Below, piece after piece: positions 33,174-42,788 of a stretch of DNA of 64,000 bases. This stretch comes from JABMPO01 sp964539785. GTDB taxonomy: Bacteria > Fidelibacterota > Marinisomatia > Marinisomatales > TCS56. The translations under genes were made by a program, and so were the position numbers. The notes beneath the pieces are model-generated. The model did no database searches. It saw only the letters and a list, made by a program, of their open reading frames with translations, and had not been told where the DNA came from. The stretch covers positions 8,329 through 72,328 of the forward strand of contig CAZIJQ010000006.1 of assembly GCA_964539785.1 (NCBI GenBank). Reading direction: 5' to 3'. The first letter of the stretch is position 1. Each line of letters begins with the position of its first letter.

Positions 33174-33947
33174 TCACCATTTCCATCGCAAGTCGATAAT
33201 TGGAAATAAATGTTGTTGTGACCCAAATGGATAATCTGCACTAATGTATTTATAACCTATCAGTATCTGGCGTGATTTCTTTTTTGAATAGGTAATTAAC
33301 CCTTTATGCTCAAAAGCGGTATGTTTGTTGTCGTTGGATAATCTGAAATAATCAATATCGATCGCTATCCCAATTTTTTTACTAAAATTATTTTTATAAT
33401 CAGCCCCTAATTTTGTGTAATGATCATTATGATATACCGATAAGCGCTGGTACACCAGCGGTAAATCAATTGAAGTTCGCTGATCCAGGTCTGTACTGCC
33501 CATGGAAAAAGCGATAGCCAGTTTTAATGATAATATTCCGCCGAGATTTAATGGTTTACTGATAATTATTTCATTTATAGTGGAAATCATGGCCGGTATT
33601 TCAAATTCCGGTGATATAAAACCTCCGATACCTTCTTTTGCAATCAAATTGAGCAGTGGCGTCGGATAATATAACGAGTGTTTCGACGACAATATATGAC
33701 CATTAAGTGTGATCCACTGTTTTTTCACCGCTACGTTAGGCATTTGCAAAAACACAATCGGATGAGTTGATATCTGGATCATCTCAGTGAGACCAAATGA
33801 TAGGGGATTAAACAACCCAACTTCCCATTGACCCTTTTCGATGATTGAGGCTGAGCCATCAACCCAGGTTGCCGACTGGTAATTGTCAGCGGCGATCAGA
33901 ATGTTGAACGTAATAGGGAGTATTAGCAGGAATTGAAATATTCTCAT
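33174..33947 (-). CDS. Hypothetical outer-membrane beta-barrel protein
   Basis: 257 residues from the ATG at 33947, which overlaps the stop of the upstream gene (ATGA). Signal peptide about 1-19 (FLLILPITFNILIAA). The mature part contains alternating aromatic strands typical of a small barrel (for example GADYKNNFSKKIGIAIDIDYFRLS and QILIGYKYISADYPFG near the C-terminus), ending in a short aromatic strand LRWKW. No recognisable family. It is translationally coupled to an EEP-family lipoprotein gene, so the two are probably an outer-membrane pair. Confidence 0.6.
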   Translation of the reverse strand: MRIFQFLLILPITFNILIAADNYQSATWVDGSASIIEKGQWEVGLFNPLSFGLTEMIQISTHPIVFLQMPNVAVKKQWITLNGHILSSKHSLYYPTPLLNLIAKEGIGGFISPEFEIPAMISTINEIIISKPLNLGGILSLKLAIAFSMGSTDLDQRTSIDLPLVYQRLSVYHNDHYTKLGADYKNNFSKKIGIAIDIDYFRLSNDNKHTAFEHKGLITYSKKKSRQILIGYKYISADYPFGSQQHLFPIIDLRWKW

Positions 33948-35029
33948 TGTGGCACCTCCCACTTGGCGATTACGGCAACATGATCGGAAGCTTCCACCGC
34001 CTCCTGTAAAGTAATGACCGATCCGGGAACCCAATTAGTATTAGTCCACAGGTAATCCAATTTTCGATCCCAGTTCCCATTCCAATCGGGGGTATGGGTA
34101 AAATATAGTGTTTCATTTTGACTATATACCGTGTCTGGAATGGCCGGTGAATATGAATCATACAAATCTTGCAACCAGGTTATTTCAGACGCGAAATAAC
34201 TACCTTCCTTATGATTATCATTTACGTGAAAATCTTCATCATCTTCACATGCATCGACGATACAGTAATCGTGTATAGTAGCTGTTGGTGGTATCGCATT
34301 TAAATCACCACCGGAAATAAATACACCGCTACTACTGTTAATATTATCCAGTATCTCAATATATTTATTAATTTGTTGCTGTTTGGTATCATCAGTAGCA
34401 AATGCCGATGAATGGATTCCCACAGCATAAACATTGTCAGTTCCTGGAATTTCTATCCGGGCTTTGATTACATTTCTTCGCAAATAGAAGTATTTTGTCA
34501 AGGCATCAATATCGCCACGCAGTGGTAATTGTATACGTTCGGCATCGGCGACGGGCCATTTCGACAAAATTGCATTCCCATTATCCATCCGGCCCAAACC
34601 GTCACTGGGTATTACCTGGGCTTTCCACATGGAAGCGTAAGCGCCAAAGTTAAAATCAGTATGATCCAGCAGCCATTGAACTTGATCTATGTACTGTGTT
34701 CTCTTTGATTCCACATCAACTTCCTGCAAAAATATTATATCGGGATTAATAGCGTTAATTCTGACCGATAATTTTTCTAGACCATCTAGAACTTCAGCTT
34801 CTGTCAGCATAACCCGATCGCCGCAGGAATCACCAAACCAGGGTAGCCGGGCAGCGCCAAAGCGGATATTCCAGGTCATAACAGTGATTGTATCGGCAGT
34901 GGCAGGTACAGTAACTGTTTTAGCAGTATAATTAATGGGATTTTCGATGTCTTCAAATATTGTGACCAGTGGATCGCATCCAACTAGCAATATGCCACAA
35001 ATAAATAGCATCTTAAACTGCGTTTTCAT
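33944..35029 (-). CDS. Endonuclease/exonuclease/phosphatase (EEP) family lipoprotein
   Basis: 361 residues from the ATG at 35029. A lipobox LVGC lies near residue 18, so it is anchored to a membrane. The EEP fold shows the early strand TVMTWNIRFG, the metal-binding Glu in INPDIIFLQEVDVE, a His in YAVGIHSSAF, the catalytic Asp/Asn pair in ISGGDLNAIP and the final Asp-His in EASDHVAVIAKW. Such enzymes cleave phosphodiester bonds, for example in sphingomyelin, DNA or inositol phosphates; the substrate is unknown. An upstream start at 35074 would add 15 residues and break the signal peptide. Confidence 0.88.
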   Translation of the reverse strand: MKTQFKMLFICGILLVGCDPLVTIFEDIENPINYTAKTVTVPATADTITVMTWNIRFGAARLPWFGDSCGDRVMLTEAEVLDGLEKLSVRINAINPDIIFLQEVDVESKRTQYIDQVQWLLDHTDFNFGAYASMWKAQVIPSDGLGRMDNGNAILSKWPVADAERIQLPLRGDIDALTKYFYLRRNVIKARIEIPGTDNVYAVGIHSSAFATDDTKQQQINKYIEILDNINSSSGVFISGGDLNAIPPTATIHDYCIVDACEDDEDFHVNDNHKEGSYFASEITWLQDLYDSYSPAIPDTVYSQNETLYFTHTPDWNGNWDRKLDYLWTNTNWVPGSVITLQEAVEASDHVAVIAKWEVPQ

Positions 35030-35289
35030 GATAATTCCTCTCCAAACTAATAGAATATAAAAACTGATCTGCAATTATGATAGTATTATATAAGGCTTTA
35101 TTTCATAAACCCATACATAAAACTAATAAACTAAAGTTCCCGGAGAACCCAACTATTTGAAACGTTTTATAGAAAATTCAGGATATACACATTGGTATTA
35201 GTTAGGCGTATCTCGTTACCGCCGATTGTACTGGATAACATAATTGTTTTTAATATAAATTTAATCAACTTAGAAATTTATAATTGCCA

Positions 35290-35655
35290 ATGAGACATGA
35301 AATTGTTGTAGATCAGGATGCTGGAATAATAAAAGTATCTGCTGAAGGGGAGTGGAATGTTGCCGATAGTGATATAATTACCGGAAAAATTGTTGATAAA
35401 TCTGAGGAGACCGGTATTGTAAAAGTTTTAATCGACCACAGCAAAATCACAATAAATGTTTCAACATTGATAGCTTATAAACGACCATTGCAGTTGAAAT
35501 CACAATTTGAATATATTTACCCCAAAGTAGTATTTGTCAGTCCGAAAAACAGGTATAAATTGTATCGTTTTTTTATAACTGTTGCGCGCAAACGCGGGAT
35601 TCAATTTGAAGTATTTAAAAGTTTTAATTCTGCATTGGAATGGTTATTGGCGTGA
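35290..35655 (+). CDS. Small SpoIIAA/STAS-like protein
   Basis: 121 residues from the ATG at 35290. The pattern (strand-strand-helix: EIVVDQDAGIIKVSAEGEWNVADS, then KVLIDHSKITINVSTLIAYKRP, FEYIYPKVVFVSP, then a C-terminal helix ending LEWLLA) resembles the SpoIIAA-like/STAS fold, but identity is too low to be sure. It lies directly upstream of a PAS-LuxR regulator gene (66 bases away), with which it may form a signalling pair. No catalytic residues are apparent. Confidence 0.5.
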   Translation: MRHEIVVDQDAGIIKVSAEGEWNVADSDIITGKIVDKSEETGIVKVLIDHSKITINVSTLIAYKRPLQLKSQFEYIYPKVVFVSPKNRYKLYRFFITVARKRGIQFEVFKSFNSALEWLLA

Positions 35656-35720
35656 TTAATAATTTGAGTGCGCTTACGGTTAATTATTTTTCATTTTGAA
35701 ATAAGCATTATTGTAAAAAT

Positions 35721-36650
35721 ATGAGCACTAACAGCGATTTAGGCGATGAGCCAGTCTATCCCAATAAGAAATTGATCAGTGATCCAGAGAACGAATCTGA
35801 TTTGATTGACGAGTTGACCAATATTAACCAGAATAATATTCTATTTCAGTCGATTATTGCAAACAGTCCGGACCTTATTACCTTACAGGATATGGATGGA
35901 AGATTTACTTATATTGGACCCCGCTGCGAAGAAATTGTAGGTTTAACTCCTGATGAATTGAAGACGATGCAGAATCTGGAATATGTTAGCCGGCTTGATC
36001 GTACTGAAGTGAGCAGGAGAAAAGAGAAAGCATTTTCTGATGGAAAGATTATCAGTTTTGAGTACCGGGTGAAAGTCAGAAATCGAGAAGAGGTTTGGAT
36101 CCACCATACCTACAGCCCGTTATTCAGGCATGGGACGCCCTATCGCATTCAAAGTAATCTGCGTGATATTACTATTCAGAAGCAATACGAAGAAACTTTG
36201 ATGGAAATCGATAAGGAGTTGACTGAAAGTAATGTGAAGCTGAATAATAAAAATGTGGCGCTGGAAGAATTACTGACTCAGGTTGAGATACAGAAAACTA
36301 AGATCAACCAGCAGATTCAGACCAATATTAATAACCTCGTTCGACCTTTATTAGATAGCCTGATGGTGCGCGTGTCGTCATCCGATAAAGCTATCCTTGA
36401 ACTGATTCAACATAATCTGGAATTGATTTCATCATCATTTAGTCATAAAGTATCCAGTAAATTTTACTCGCTATCCAAGCGTGAAATTGAAATCTGTAAC
36501 ATGATTAAGCAGGGATTAAGCTCCAAGCAGATTTCCATTGTACTGAATATATCTACCGCCACCGTTACCACTCATCGCAATAAAATCCGGAAAAAACTGG
36601 GACTATTAAATTCCAGCACCAATCTCCCGGCCTATCTTAATTCGCTATGA
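35721..36650 (+). CDS. PAS domain sensor with LuxR-type DNA-binding domain
   Basis: 309 residues. A PAS domain (about 45-160; FQSIIANSPDLITLQDMDGRFTYIGPRCEEIVGLTPDEL, then the PAC motif around RVKVRNREEVWIHHTYSPL). A coiled-coil-like linker (about 160-225) leads to a LuxR/GerE helix-turn-helix (about 250-300; LSKREIEICNMIKQGLSSKQISIVLNIS and VTTHRNKIRKKLGL). It combines sensing and DNA binding in one polypeptide without a receiver domain, a common single-protein regulator design. Ligand unknown. Confidence 0.9.
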   Translation: MSTNSDLGDEPVYPNKKLISDPENESDLIDELTNINQNNILFQSIIANSPDLITLQDMDGRFTYIGPRCEEIVGLTPDELKTMQNLEYVSRLDRTEVSRRKEKAFSDGKIISFEYRVKVRNREEVWIHHTYSPLFRHGTPYRIQSNLRDITIQKQYEETLMEIDKELTESNVKLNNKNVALEELLTQVEIQKTKINQQIQTNINNLVRPLLDSLMVRVSSSDKAILELIQHNLELISSSFSHKVSSKFYSLSKREIEICNMIKQGLSSKQISIVLNISTATVTTHRNKIRKKLGLLNSSTNLPAYLNSL

Positions 36651-36997
36651 TTTCAAGTAAACAAATATATATTTGTTTTACACTCAAATTTTCATTTTTA
36701 GAAATTTAAAGGATAACACGTAGGGACAACTCTTGAGTAGTTCTTAAGAAATTTCGGTAAAATTATTGAATCGGTTACAAATGCATGCTGTTTCAAACAC
36801 GCGACTAAAGTCGTTGGCTGAAATAAAATGGAATATCTTCCGCTCAATTTGATTTATTCGCCTCTGGCGTCAGCGTAAACCCAGCCCACAGTTTCAACTG
36901 TGGGTTAAATGAGTAATAATAGTTATAACCGTTTTAACGGTTTTACCAATACAATATTTTCATAATCTCCTATTGGTAATGGTAACTTCCGCGCATT
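36651..36997. repeat. Intergenic region with clustered hairpins, REP-like
   Basis: 347 bases without a supported gene. It contains CGTAGGGACAAC at 36719-36730 (also at 3158 onward), the palindrome CGACT-AA-AGTCG at 36802-36813, CCCACAGTT-TC-AACTGTGGG at 36885-36904 and AACCGTT-TT-AACGGTT at 36927-36942. Several unrelated hairpins in a row suggest accumulated repetitive extragenic palindromes. Confidence 0.5.
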
Positions 36998-38167
36998 ATG
37001 AAATACATCGGACCGGATTTTTATAAAATTACCGATCTGCTCACTGAAGACGAATTGCTGATCCAGCAAACCGCCAACGATTTTGTGCAGGAACAATTTA
37101 TACCACTGATTCAGGAACACCATCAACGGGCTACATTTCCCACTGAATTGATTCCGCAAATGGGCGAATTGGGCTTTTTCGGTGCCAGTCTACCAGAAAC
37201 AGCCGGCGGGGCCGAGGTTAGCAATGTGGCTTACGGCTTAATTATGCACGAACTGGAACGGGGTGATTCCGGTTTGCGTTCCTTCGCCAGCGTCCAGGGG
37301 GGACTGGTGATGTACCCGATCTGGAAATATGGGTCCGACGAACAGAAGCAACAGTGGTTGCCCAAGCTTTCAGCGGGGACCGCTATTGGCTGCTTTGGTC
37401 TTACCGAACCGGATTTTGGCTCCAATCCTGGCGGGATGATCACCCGTGCCAAGTATACCAGTGATGGCTGGGTTCTTAATGGCGCTAAAATGTGGATCAC
37501 CAATGGGTCGATTGCTGATATAGCCCTGATCTGGGCCAAAGATGAAGATAATTTTGTCCGGGGATTTCTGGTCGAAAAAGGAAGTCCCGGGTTTTCCGCT
37601 CCGGAAATGAAGGGTAAGCTGAGCCTCCGGGCATCAGTGACTTCCGAATTAATTCTACAAGATGTTGTGGTGCCGGAATCGGCAATGCTACCCAAGGTGG
37701 ATGGCTTGAAAGGACCGCTCTCATGTCTGACCCAGGCTCGCTACTCGATTGCCTGGGGCGCCATCGGGGCAGCGGTGGATTGTTACGAAACGGCTTTACG
37801 CTACGCCAAAGCAAGAAAACAATTCAGCAAACCGATTGCCGGCTTCCAATTGACCCAGGCCAAGCTGGTGGATATGCTGGAGGAGATTACTAAGGCTCTG
37901 TTACTGGCGATTCAATTGGGGCGCCAAAAGGATCAAGGTAAGATGGATTTCACACAGGTATCGCTGGCCAAGCGCAACAACGTGCGCATTGCTCGCGACA
38001 TCGCCCGCACCGCCCGTGAAATCCTGGGGGCCAATGGCATCCTGGATGAATACCCGCTGCAGCGCCATGCCATGAACCTGGAATCCGTTTACACCTACGA
38101 AGGTACCCATGAAATGCACACTTTGATTGTGGGACAGAAAATAACCGGATTGAGTGCTATCGAATAG
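36998..38167 (+). CDS. Glutaryl-CoA dehydrogenase-like acyl-CoA dehydrogenase
   Basis: 389 residues. The family signatures are ELGFFGASLPETAGG, SASVQ-type stretch RSFASVQGGLVMYPIWKYG, IGCFGLTEPDFGSNPG, and the C-terminal YTYEGTHEMHTLIVGQKITG, in which the Glu is the catalytic base. This combination is typical of glutaryl-CoA dehydrogenase rather than the short-chain enzymes. It would oxidise and decarboxylate glutaryl-CoA to crotonyl-CoA, or act on a related acyl-CoA, and pass electrons to an ETF such as that encoded at 51.5-53.2 kb. Glutaryl-CoA specificity is an inference. Confidence 0.88.
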   Translation: MKYIGPDFYKITDLLTEDELLIQQTANDFVQEQFIPLIQEHHQRATFPTELIPQMGELGFFGASLPETAGGAEVSNVAYGLIMHELERGDSGLRSFASVQGGLVMYPIWKYGSDEQKQQWLPKLSAGTAIGCFGLTEPDFGSNPGGMITRAKYTSDGWVLNGAKMWITNGSIADIALIWAKDEDNFVRGFLVEKGSPGFSAPEMKGKLSLRASVTSELILQDVVVPESAMLPKVDGLKGPLSCLTQARYSIAWGAIGAAVDCYETALRYAKARKQFSKPIAGFQLTQAKLVDMLEEITKALLLAIQLGRQKDQGKMDFTQVSLAKRNNVRIARDIARTAREILGANGILDEYPLQRHAMNLESVYTYEGTHEMHTLIVGQKITGLSAIE

Positions 38168-38184
38168 GTCACGGGGAAACAATT

Positions 38185-39354
38185 ATGAGCATATTTGAAT
38201 CAATCACTAAAAAATTTCTCGGTGTTGGTACCGGTACGAAATACCGGGCTAAAGTAGGTAAATTTCAGGGCTGGGTATCGGTGATTATTAACACCCTGTT
38301 ATTTGCGGTAAAATTTGTATTGGCACTGATCACCAGCTCGATTAGTTTGATGGCTGACGCCATCCACACCTTAAGTGATGTGGTTTCCTCTGGGGTGGTG
38401 ATCTGGGGTTTTAAAGAGATGGAAAAACCTGCTGACGCGGAGCATCCCTACGGCCACGGCCGGGCCGAATATATCGCAACTCTGGTGATAGCTATCCTGC
38501 TGACGGTGGTGGGCATTGAGTTCATCCAGTCCAGCATCAAACGGATTCTCGACCCCCAATTGATTGCCGTCAACTGGTGGATGATTACCGCTATAGCGAC
38601 TACGATTGTACTTAAGGAAATGACGGCCCGCTACGCCGAATTTTTATCCCACCGGATTTCTTCCGGCACCCTCCAGGCCGATGCCTGGCATCATCGCACC
38701 GACGCTATTTCATCGCTATTAGTGGTGATCGCCATGATCGCCGGCCGGTACGGTTTTTATCATCTGGATGGCTATGCCGGAGTCGGTGTGGCATTGATTA
38801 TCCTGTGGACAGCCTACCAGATTGCTCGCGATGCCATCGACGATTTGATCGGCAAACCACCCGCCGATGAGGAGTTGGAAGCAATTCGCCAGGCCGCCAT
38901 GGGTATCGATGGTGTGTTGGGTACCCACGATATTTCCGTCCATAGTTACGGCAGTGATAAATTTACCAGTGTCCATATCGAGGTCGATGCCCGGCAGCAT
39001 ACACTCAAAACACATGATATTGCCGAGGCGGTGGAAGAGGCAATCACTACCAAGCTACATGTGAACCCCACTGTCCATGTCGATCCGGTTTATACCGATC
39101 ATCCCCTGGTGAATGAGATCAAGGATTTTCTGCAAACTGACCTGAAACACGAATCGGTTATCACCAGCTTCCACGATGTACGCATTGTCGATACCACTGA
39201 CCATAAGGTTATTTTATTCGGGATGAATCTGAATCCCGGAGCTACTGCACGGGAGCGGAAAGATTGTTTCAAAGAATTAAAGGGCAAACTGGAAACGCGT
39301 TTTGAGGGTTTCCGATTAATTATGAAAATTTCACCAATTCATAAATACGCTTGA
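38185..39354 (+). CDS. Cation diffusion facilitator family transporter
   Basis: 389 residues. Six membrane helices are spread over about 30-215. The metal-binding signature of CDF transporters is present: MADAIHTLSDVV (HxxxD on helix 2) and DAWHHRTDAISS (HxxxD on helix 5). A cytoplasmic C-terminal domain (about 220-389) carries a ferredoxin-like dimerisation fold with His-rich positions. These proton-coupled efflux pumps export zinc, iron or manganese. It overlaps the next gene's possible TTG start, so the two may be co-transcribed. Confidence 0.95.
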   Translation: MSIFESITKKFLGVGTGTKYRAKVGKFQGWVSVIINTLLFAVKFVLALITSSISLMADAIHTLSDVVSSGVVIWGFKEMEKPADAEHPYGHGRAEYIATLVIAILLTVVGIEFIQSSIKRILDPQLIAVNWWMITAIATTIVLKEMTARYAEFLSHRISSGTLQADAWHHRTDAISSLLVVIAMIAGRYGFYHLDGYAGVGVALIILWTAYQIARDAIDDLIGKPPADEELEAIRQAAMGIDGVLGTHDISVHSYGSDKFTSVHIEVDARQHTLKTHDIAEAVEEAITTKLHVNPTVHVDPVYTDHPLVNEIKDFLQTDLKHESVITSFHDVRIVDTTDHKVILFGMNLNPGATARERKDCFKELKGKLETRFEGFRLIMKISPIHKYA

Positions 39355-39359
39355 GTAAA

Positions 39360-40487
39360 ATGGAAAAATACCGCAACGAATTCCCTCATACTGAAATGGA
39401 TATGGTCTTCTTGGACCATGCCGCTGTTTCACCCATGAATAATCGGGTCAAGGCTAATTTGGATGCCTACATCCGGCAGGCTCAGGGTGAAAAAATCGAA
39501 AACCGGTTCGGTACCATGGATATGGCATTGGCAGCCCGGGAAAAATTTAGCAAATTAATCAATGCCCCCACTGAGCGGATTGCCGCTGTGCGCAACACCA
39601 GCGATGGGATGATCCTGCTGGCTCGAGGGCTGAAATGGGAAACGGGCGACCGGATTATCCTGCATAAAATGGAGTTCCCTTCCAATGTCTATCCCTGGTG
39701 GGACCTGCAGCCCTACGGGGTCGAACTGGATTTCCTGGATACGGAATTGGGATCGGTGACACCGAATGATCTGGAGCTGGTCGTGACCGATCGCACCCGG
39801 TTAGTGGCCGTGAGCTGGGTCCAGTATTTCAGTGGTTATAAAAATGATATCAGGGTACTGGCGGATTGGTGTCATTCTAAAGGAATTATCCTGGCGGTAG
39901 ATGCCATGCAGGGCTTGGGGGCATTGCAATTTGATAATGAGATCAGCCAGGCCGATTTTATCGCAACCGGCACCGCTAAATGGCTACTCGGTCCTCAAGG
40001 GGTTGGTTTTATTTATATCACGGAAGAGTTGCAGGAACAGATTCATCCCCCGCATCTGGGTTGGCAGGGGAGAGCCAGTCTGATGGAATTCCATAATTAC
40101 GACCAGCCGCTGAAAGCCGATGCCAGCCGCTACGAATTCGCCACACCTTTCAGCCTGGGAATTTGGGGTGTCAATGGCGCGCTGGATTTACTGTTGGAAG
40201 CGGGCCAACCGGCTATCGAAAACCGAATTCTAGAACTGACCGATTATCTGGTAAAACAATTACAGGTCCATAATTACCGGGTTATTTCTGATCGCAGTGC
40301 CGGTGTCAAATCGGGGATTGTGATTGCCAGTAATTCCGACCCAAAGCGCAATCAACAAATTTTTAAGTACCTACATAAAAAGGATGTCCACATTTCCTAT
40401 CGCAATGGCAACCTGCGGATTGCGCCCCATTTCTATAATACCATTGCGGATATCGACCGGCTGATTGAAATATTGGGTCATTTATAA
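39360..40487 (+). CDS. Class V aminotransferase
   Basis: 375 residues from the ATG at 39360. PLP-fold features include the active-site lysine in TGTAKWLLGPQG near residue 207 and the conserved Asp/Gln in VDAMQGLG near residue 182. It resembles cysteine desulfurase/isopenicillin-epimerase-type aminotransferases but lacks the Cys-containing loop of a true desulfurase. The start VFLDHAAVSPMNNRV is typical of the group. It follows the CDF transporter by 5 bases, so an operon is likely. Its substrate cannot be named. Confidence 0.85.
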   Translation: MEKYRNEFPHTEMDMVFLDHAAVSPMNNRVKANLDAYIRQAQGEKIENRFGTMDMALAAREKFSKLINAPTERIAAVRNTSDGMILLARGLKWETGDRIILHKMEFPSNVYPWWDLQPYGVELDFLDTELGSVTPNDLELVVTDRTRLVAVSWVQYFSGYKNDIRVLADWCHSKGIILAVDAMQGLGALQFDNEISQADFIATGTAKWLLGPQGVGFIYITEELQEQIHPPHLGWQGRASLMEFHNYDQPLKADASRYEFATPFSLGIWGVNGALDLLLEAGQPAIENRILELTDYLVKQLQVHNYRVISDRSAGVKSGIVIASNSDPKRNQQIFKYLHKKDVHISYRNGNLRIAPHFYNTIADIDRLIEILGHL

Positions 40488-40492
40488 TATTT

Positions 40493-40520
40493 GTAGAGAC
40501 GCGACATGTCGCGTCTCTAC
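40493..40520. repeat. 28-base perfect palindrome
   Basis: GTAGAGACGCGACA (40493-40506) is followed directly by its exact reverse complement (40507-40520), with no loop. It lies just after the aminotransferase stop and could fold as a terminator-like hairpin. I recall very similar palindromes dispersed in several phyla, including cyanobacteria, but cannot check this here. Confidence 0.7.
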
Positions 40521-40647
40521 GGTAAAATGATGAATGCAATTCGAATTATACAGTTAATTCGAATGTTTATCTTGTTACCTGTTTTTCAATTCTTCGTTTA
40601 TATGTCCTCTACTCTTTTCTATCTGTTCTTTGCTCTCCGCTCTCTGC

Positions 40648-41415
40648 TCATTTACAGTCTTTATAAATATGATATAACCCCTTCAGTGTCAGATCTTCAT
40701 CGAAATTTGTGATTGAGTGAGAAATCCCCGCTATCACTTTTCCCAGTCCGCCGGTAACTACCACTGGAACGTCGTTCCAGTCTTTTTCCTGCTTGATGCG
40801 GCTGACCATGCCATCCACCATATCAGCGGCGCCAAACAGAATACCGCTGGTTAAATTGGTTTGGGTATTGGTTCCGATGGCATTGGCCGGTACAGTAAAA
40901 TCGATCCGGTACAGCAAAGCTGCTTTTTCTAACAGATAATTGGCGCTGGTTTCGATTCCGGGAGCAATTGCACCGCCGATAAAATTACCCTTTCCATCAA
41001 TAACATCAAAAGTGGTGGCGGTGCCAAAATCAATGATAATCGCCGGTTTGCCATAGAGCAATCCTCCGGCATAAGAATTAGCGATCCGGTCGGCGCCTAC
41101 TTCCCGGGGAGATTCCACCAGTAGATTGATGCCCATATCCAGGGCGCCACTAACTTCCAGAGGCTCAATATCGAGATAGTTGGTACTCATTTTTCGAAAA
41201 ACAAAAGTAAGTTTTGGTACCACGCTGCCGATGACCACACCATCAAGATCAGTCGGATCTATTTTAGCACTGCTGATAATCTGATGGAAAATAGCCCAGC
41301 TTTCGTCGATAGTCCGCGATTCTTCTGATTGCAAACGCCAACTGTTAACCAGTTTGCCATCGGCAAAAAGTCCAATTACTATATTTGTATTGCCAACATC
41401 AATGGTTAATATCAT
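40648..41415 (-). CDS. coaX: Type III pantothenate kinase
   Basis: 255 residues. ASKHA-fold motifs: ILTIDVGNTNIVIGLF (phosphate 1) at the N-terminus, ESPREVGADRIANSYAG near residue 102, IIIDFGTATTFDVID (phosphate 2) near residue 125, and VVVTGGLGKVIA near residue 222. CoaX phosphorylates pantothenate in coenzyme A synthesis and, unlike CoaA, is not feedback inhibited by CoA. It is the last gene of an operon with birA, one base after its stop, a widespread arrangement. Confidence 0.97.
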   Translation of the reverse strand: MILTIDVGNTNIVIGLFADGKLVNSWRLQSEESRTIDESWAIFHQIISSAKIDPTDLDGVVIGSVVPKLTFVFRKMSTNYLDIEPLEVSGALDMGINLLVESPREVGADRIANSYAGGLLYGKPAIIIDFGTATTFDVIDGKGNFIGGAIAPGIETSANYLLEKAALLYRIDFTVPANAIGTNTQTNLTSGILFGAADMVDGMVSRIKQEKDWNDVPVVVTGGLGKVIAGISHSITNFDEDLTLKGLYHIYKDCK

Positions 41416-42198
41416 TCAAACCTCCCGGAATTCGTGAATTTCGCCGCTGGCGAAAGCACTGATCTTGCCAGCGATGTTAAGCAATGCTTCGCCGCGCTCA
41501 TTGATTCCCATGAATTTACCTATAATTTTTGATTCTGTAGTATGCATTGTGACTGCGGAATTAAGAAAAATTCCATAGCGCCTCCAGCGTGCCGGAATTT
41601 CCAGTGCCAGCGTATTCAACTGATTTAAATACTGATAGAGAATTATCGTACTGGTCGTCAGGATTTGTTCCCGCTTGAATTTCTGCTGGGCAACCTGTCT
41701 CAGGGTTGTTACGGTTGAGCGCAGATCAGGGGAAAAATCGCTGATCAGATTATTGACATTGAGGCCAACACCAATCACCGCTGCCGTGATTGTTTGATCA
41801 CTAATTTTACTTTCACAAAGAATTCCACCAACCTTTTTGCCAGTCAGATAGATATCGTTAGGCCATTTCAGTTTGGCAGAGATATTTAATACCAATAGGG
41901 CTTCGGCCACTGCAATTCCGGTAATAATTGGCAGCAATCCGGCGAGATTAGCGGGAAGCCCCGGTCGATGCAGAATCGAAAATGTTAAGCTGGTTCCCGC
42001 TTGTGCCAGCCAACTGCGTTCCCCGCGGCCGCGGCCGGCAGTTTGATGATCAGTGACTATTAATGTATCCCTGTTAGTTCCACCGCCGTGGATTTTCCAG
42101 GCTTGGTCATTGGTTGATGGTAGGACGGGGTAGTATTCAACTGCCAGCGGGATTTGAGCCTGTTTCAGGCTGCTTCTTACCTCCCGAAGGTCAAGCAC
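41416..42198 (-). CDS. birA: Biotin-[acetyl-CoA-carboxylase] ligase
   Basis: 260 residues beginning at a GTG (42198). Motifs: VTDHQTAGRGRGERSW (biotinyl-AMP-binding GRGRxxxxW) near residue 48, LKWPNDIYLTGKKVGGILCE near residue 108, and VIGVGLNVNN near residue 140. No N-terminal helix-turn-helix is present, so this is the catalytic-only class that does not repress biotin genes. It attaches biotin to the Lys of carrier proteins such as the one encoded at 46.0 kb. Flanked by coaX and a PAP2-like gene in one operon. Confidence 0.95.
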   Translation of the reverse strand: MLDLREVRSSLKQAQIPLAVEYYPVLPSTNDQAWKIHGGGTNRDTLIVTDHQTAGRGRGERSWLAQAGTSLTFSILHRPGLPANLAGLLPIITGIAVAEALLVLNISAKLKWPNDIYLTGKKVGGILCESKISDQTITAAVIGVGLNVNNLISDFSPDLRSTVTTLRQVAQQKFKREQILTTSTIILYQYLNQLNTLALEIPARWRRYGIFLNSAVTMHTTESKIIGKFMGINERGEALLNIAGKISAFASGEIHEFREV

Positions 42199-42202
42199 GG
42201 TG

Positions 42203-42781
42203 CTATATAAAAAATAATTTTAATTGGACAATCGTAAGGACAAAACCAAATATTGAACCGACTACAACCTGGCTGGGGGTATGGGCTTTTAGTATCACGC
42301 GGGATGTGCCCACCAGGGCGGCCAGAGCTGCCATTGGGAAAGCATATGAATTCCAGAGTACCCACAGGGCTGCAAGTGGTCCCGTAAGACCGGCGGCGTG
42401 GATTGATATTTTCCAATAGCGGGTGATAACGGTTACGATAATGATATTGGTCAACGAGCAGAATACCAGTCCTTTGGTAATATGATCAGCGTTCAGCCAC
42501 TCCAGGATCACATAAGCTGCACCGTAGGAAAATATTCCAATCAGCAGTGGGATGAGTCGCTGTTCGCGCAATGAAACATCCAGATCGGTGATGGCGCCTT
42601 TTTTCTTCAACCACAGCATAGCCACTATGGGAACGATGGTGGCGAAAAACAACACTATCAGCCAAATCAACATACGATTTGATCCGGGATTGCTGGCTTG
42701 ATTTATCAGGATAGCAAATGCACCGGGAGCAACGATTACCGGGTTGAAAATATTAGAGATGATTTTTGCTAAACCGATCAT
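42203..42781 (-). CDS. PAP2-like integral membrane protein
   Basis: 192 residues with six membrane helices. Only parts of the PAP2 phosphatase signature are recognisable: ISIHAAGLTG near residue 125 in place of PSGH, and SRVILKAHTPSQVVVG near residue 160 (SRxxxxxHxxxxxxxG). The first KxxxxxxRP motif is replaced by REQRL near residue 73. This degenerate pattern is typical of a PAP2-related subfamily without established activity. It lies between a LysM lipoprotein and birA, five bases from the latter. Confidence 0.75.
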   Translation of the reverse strand: MIGLAKIISNIFNPVIVAPGAFAILINQASNPGSNRMLIWLIVLFFATIVPIVAMLWLKKKGAITDLDVSLREQRLIPLLIGIFSYGAAYVILEWLNADHITKGLVFCSLTNIIIVTVITRYWKISIHAAGLTGPLAALWVLWNSYAFPMAALAALVGTSRVILKAHTPSQVVVGSIFGFVLTIVQLKLFFI

Positions 42782-42788
42782 GATTTAA

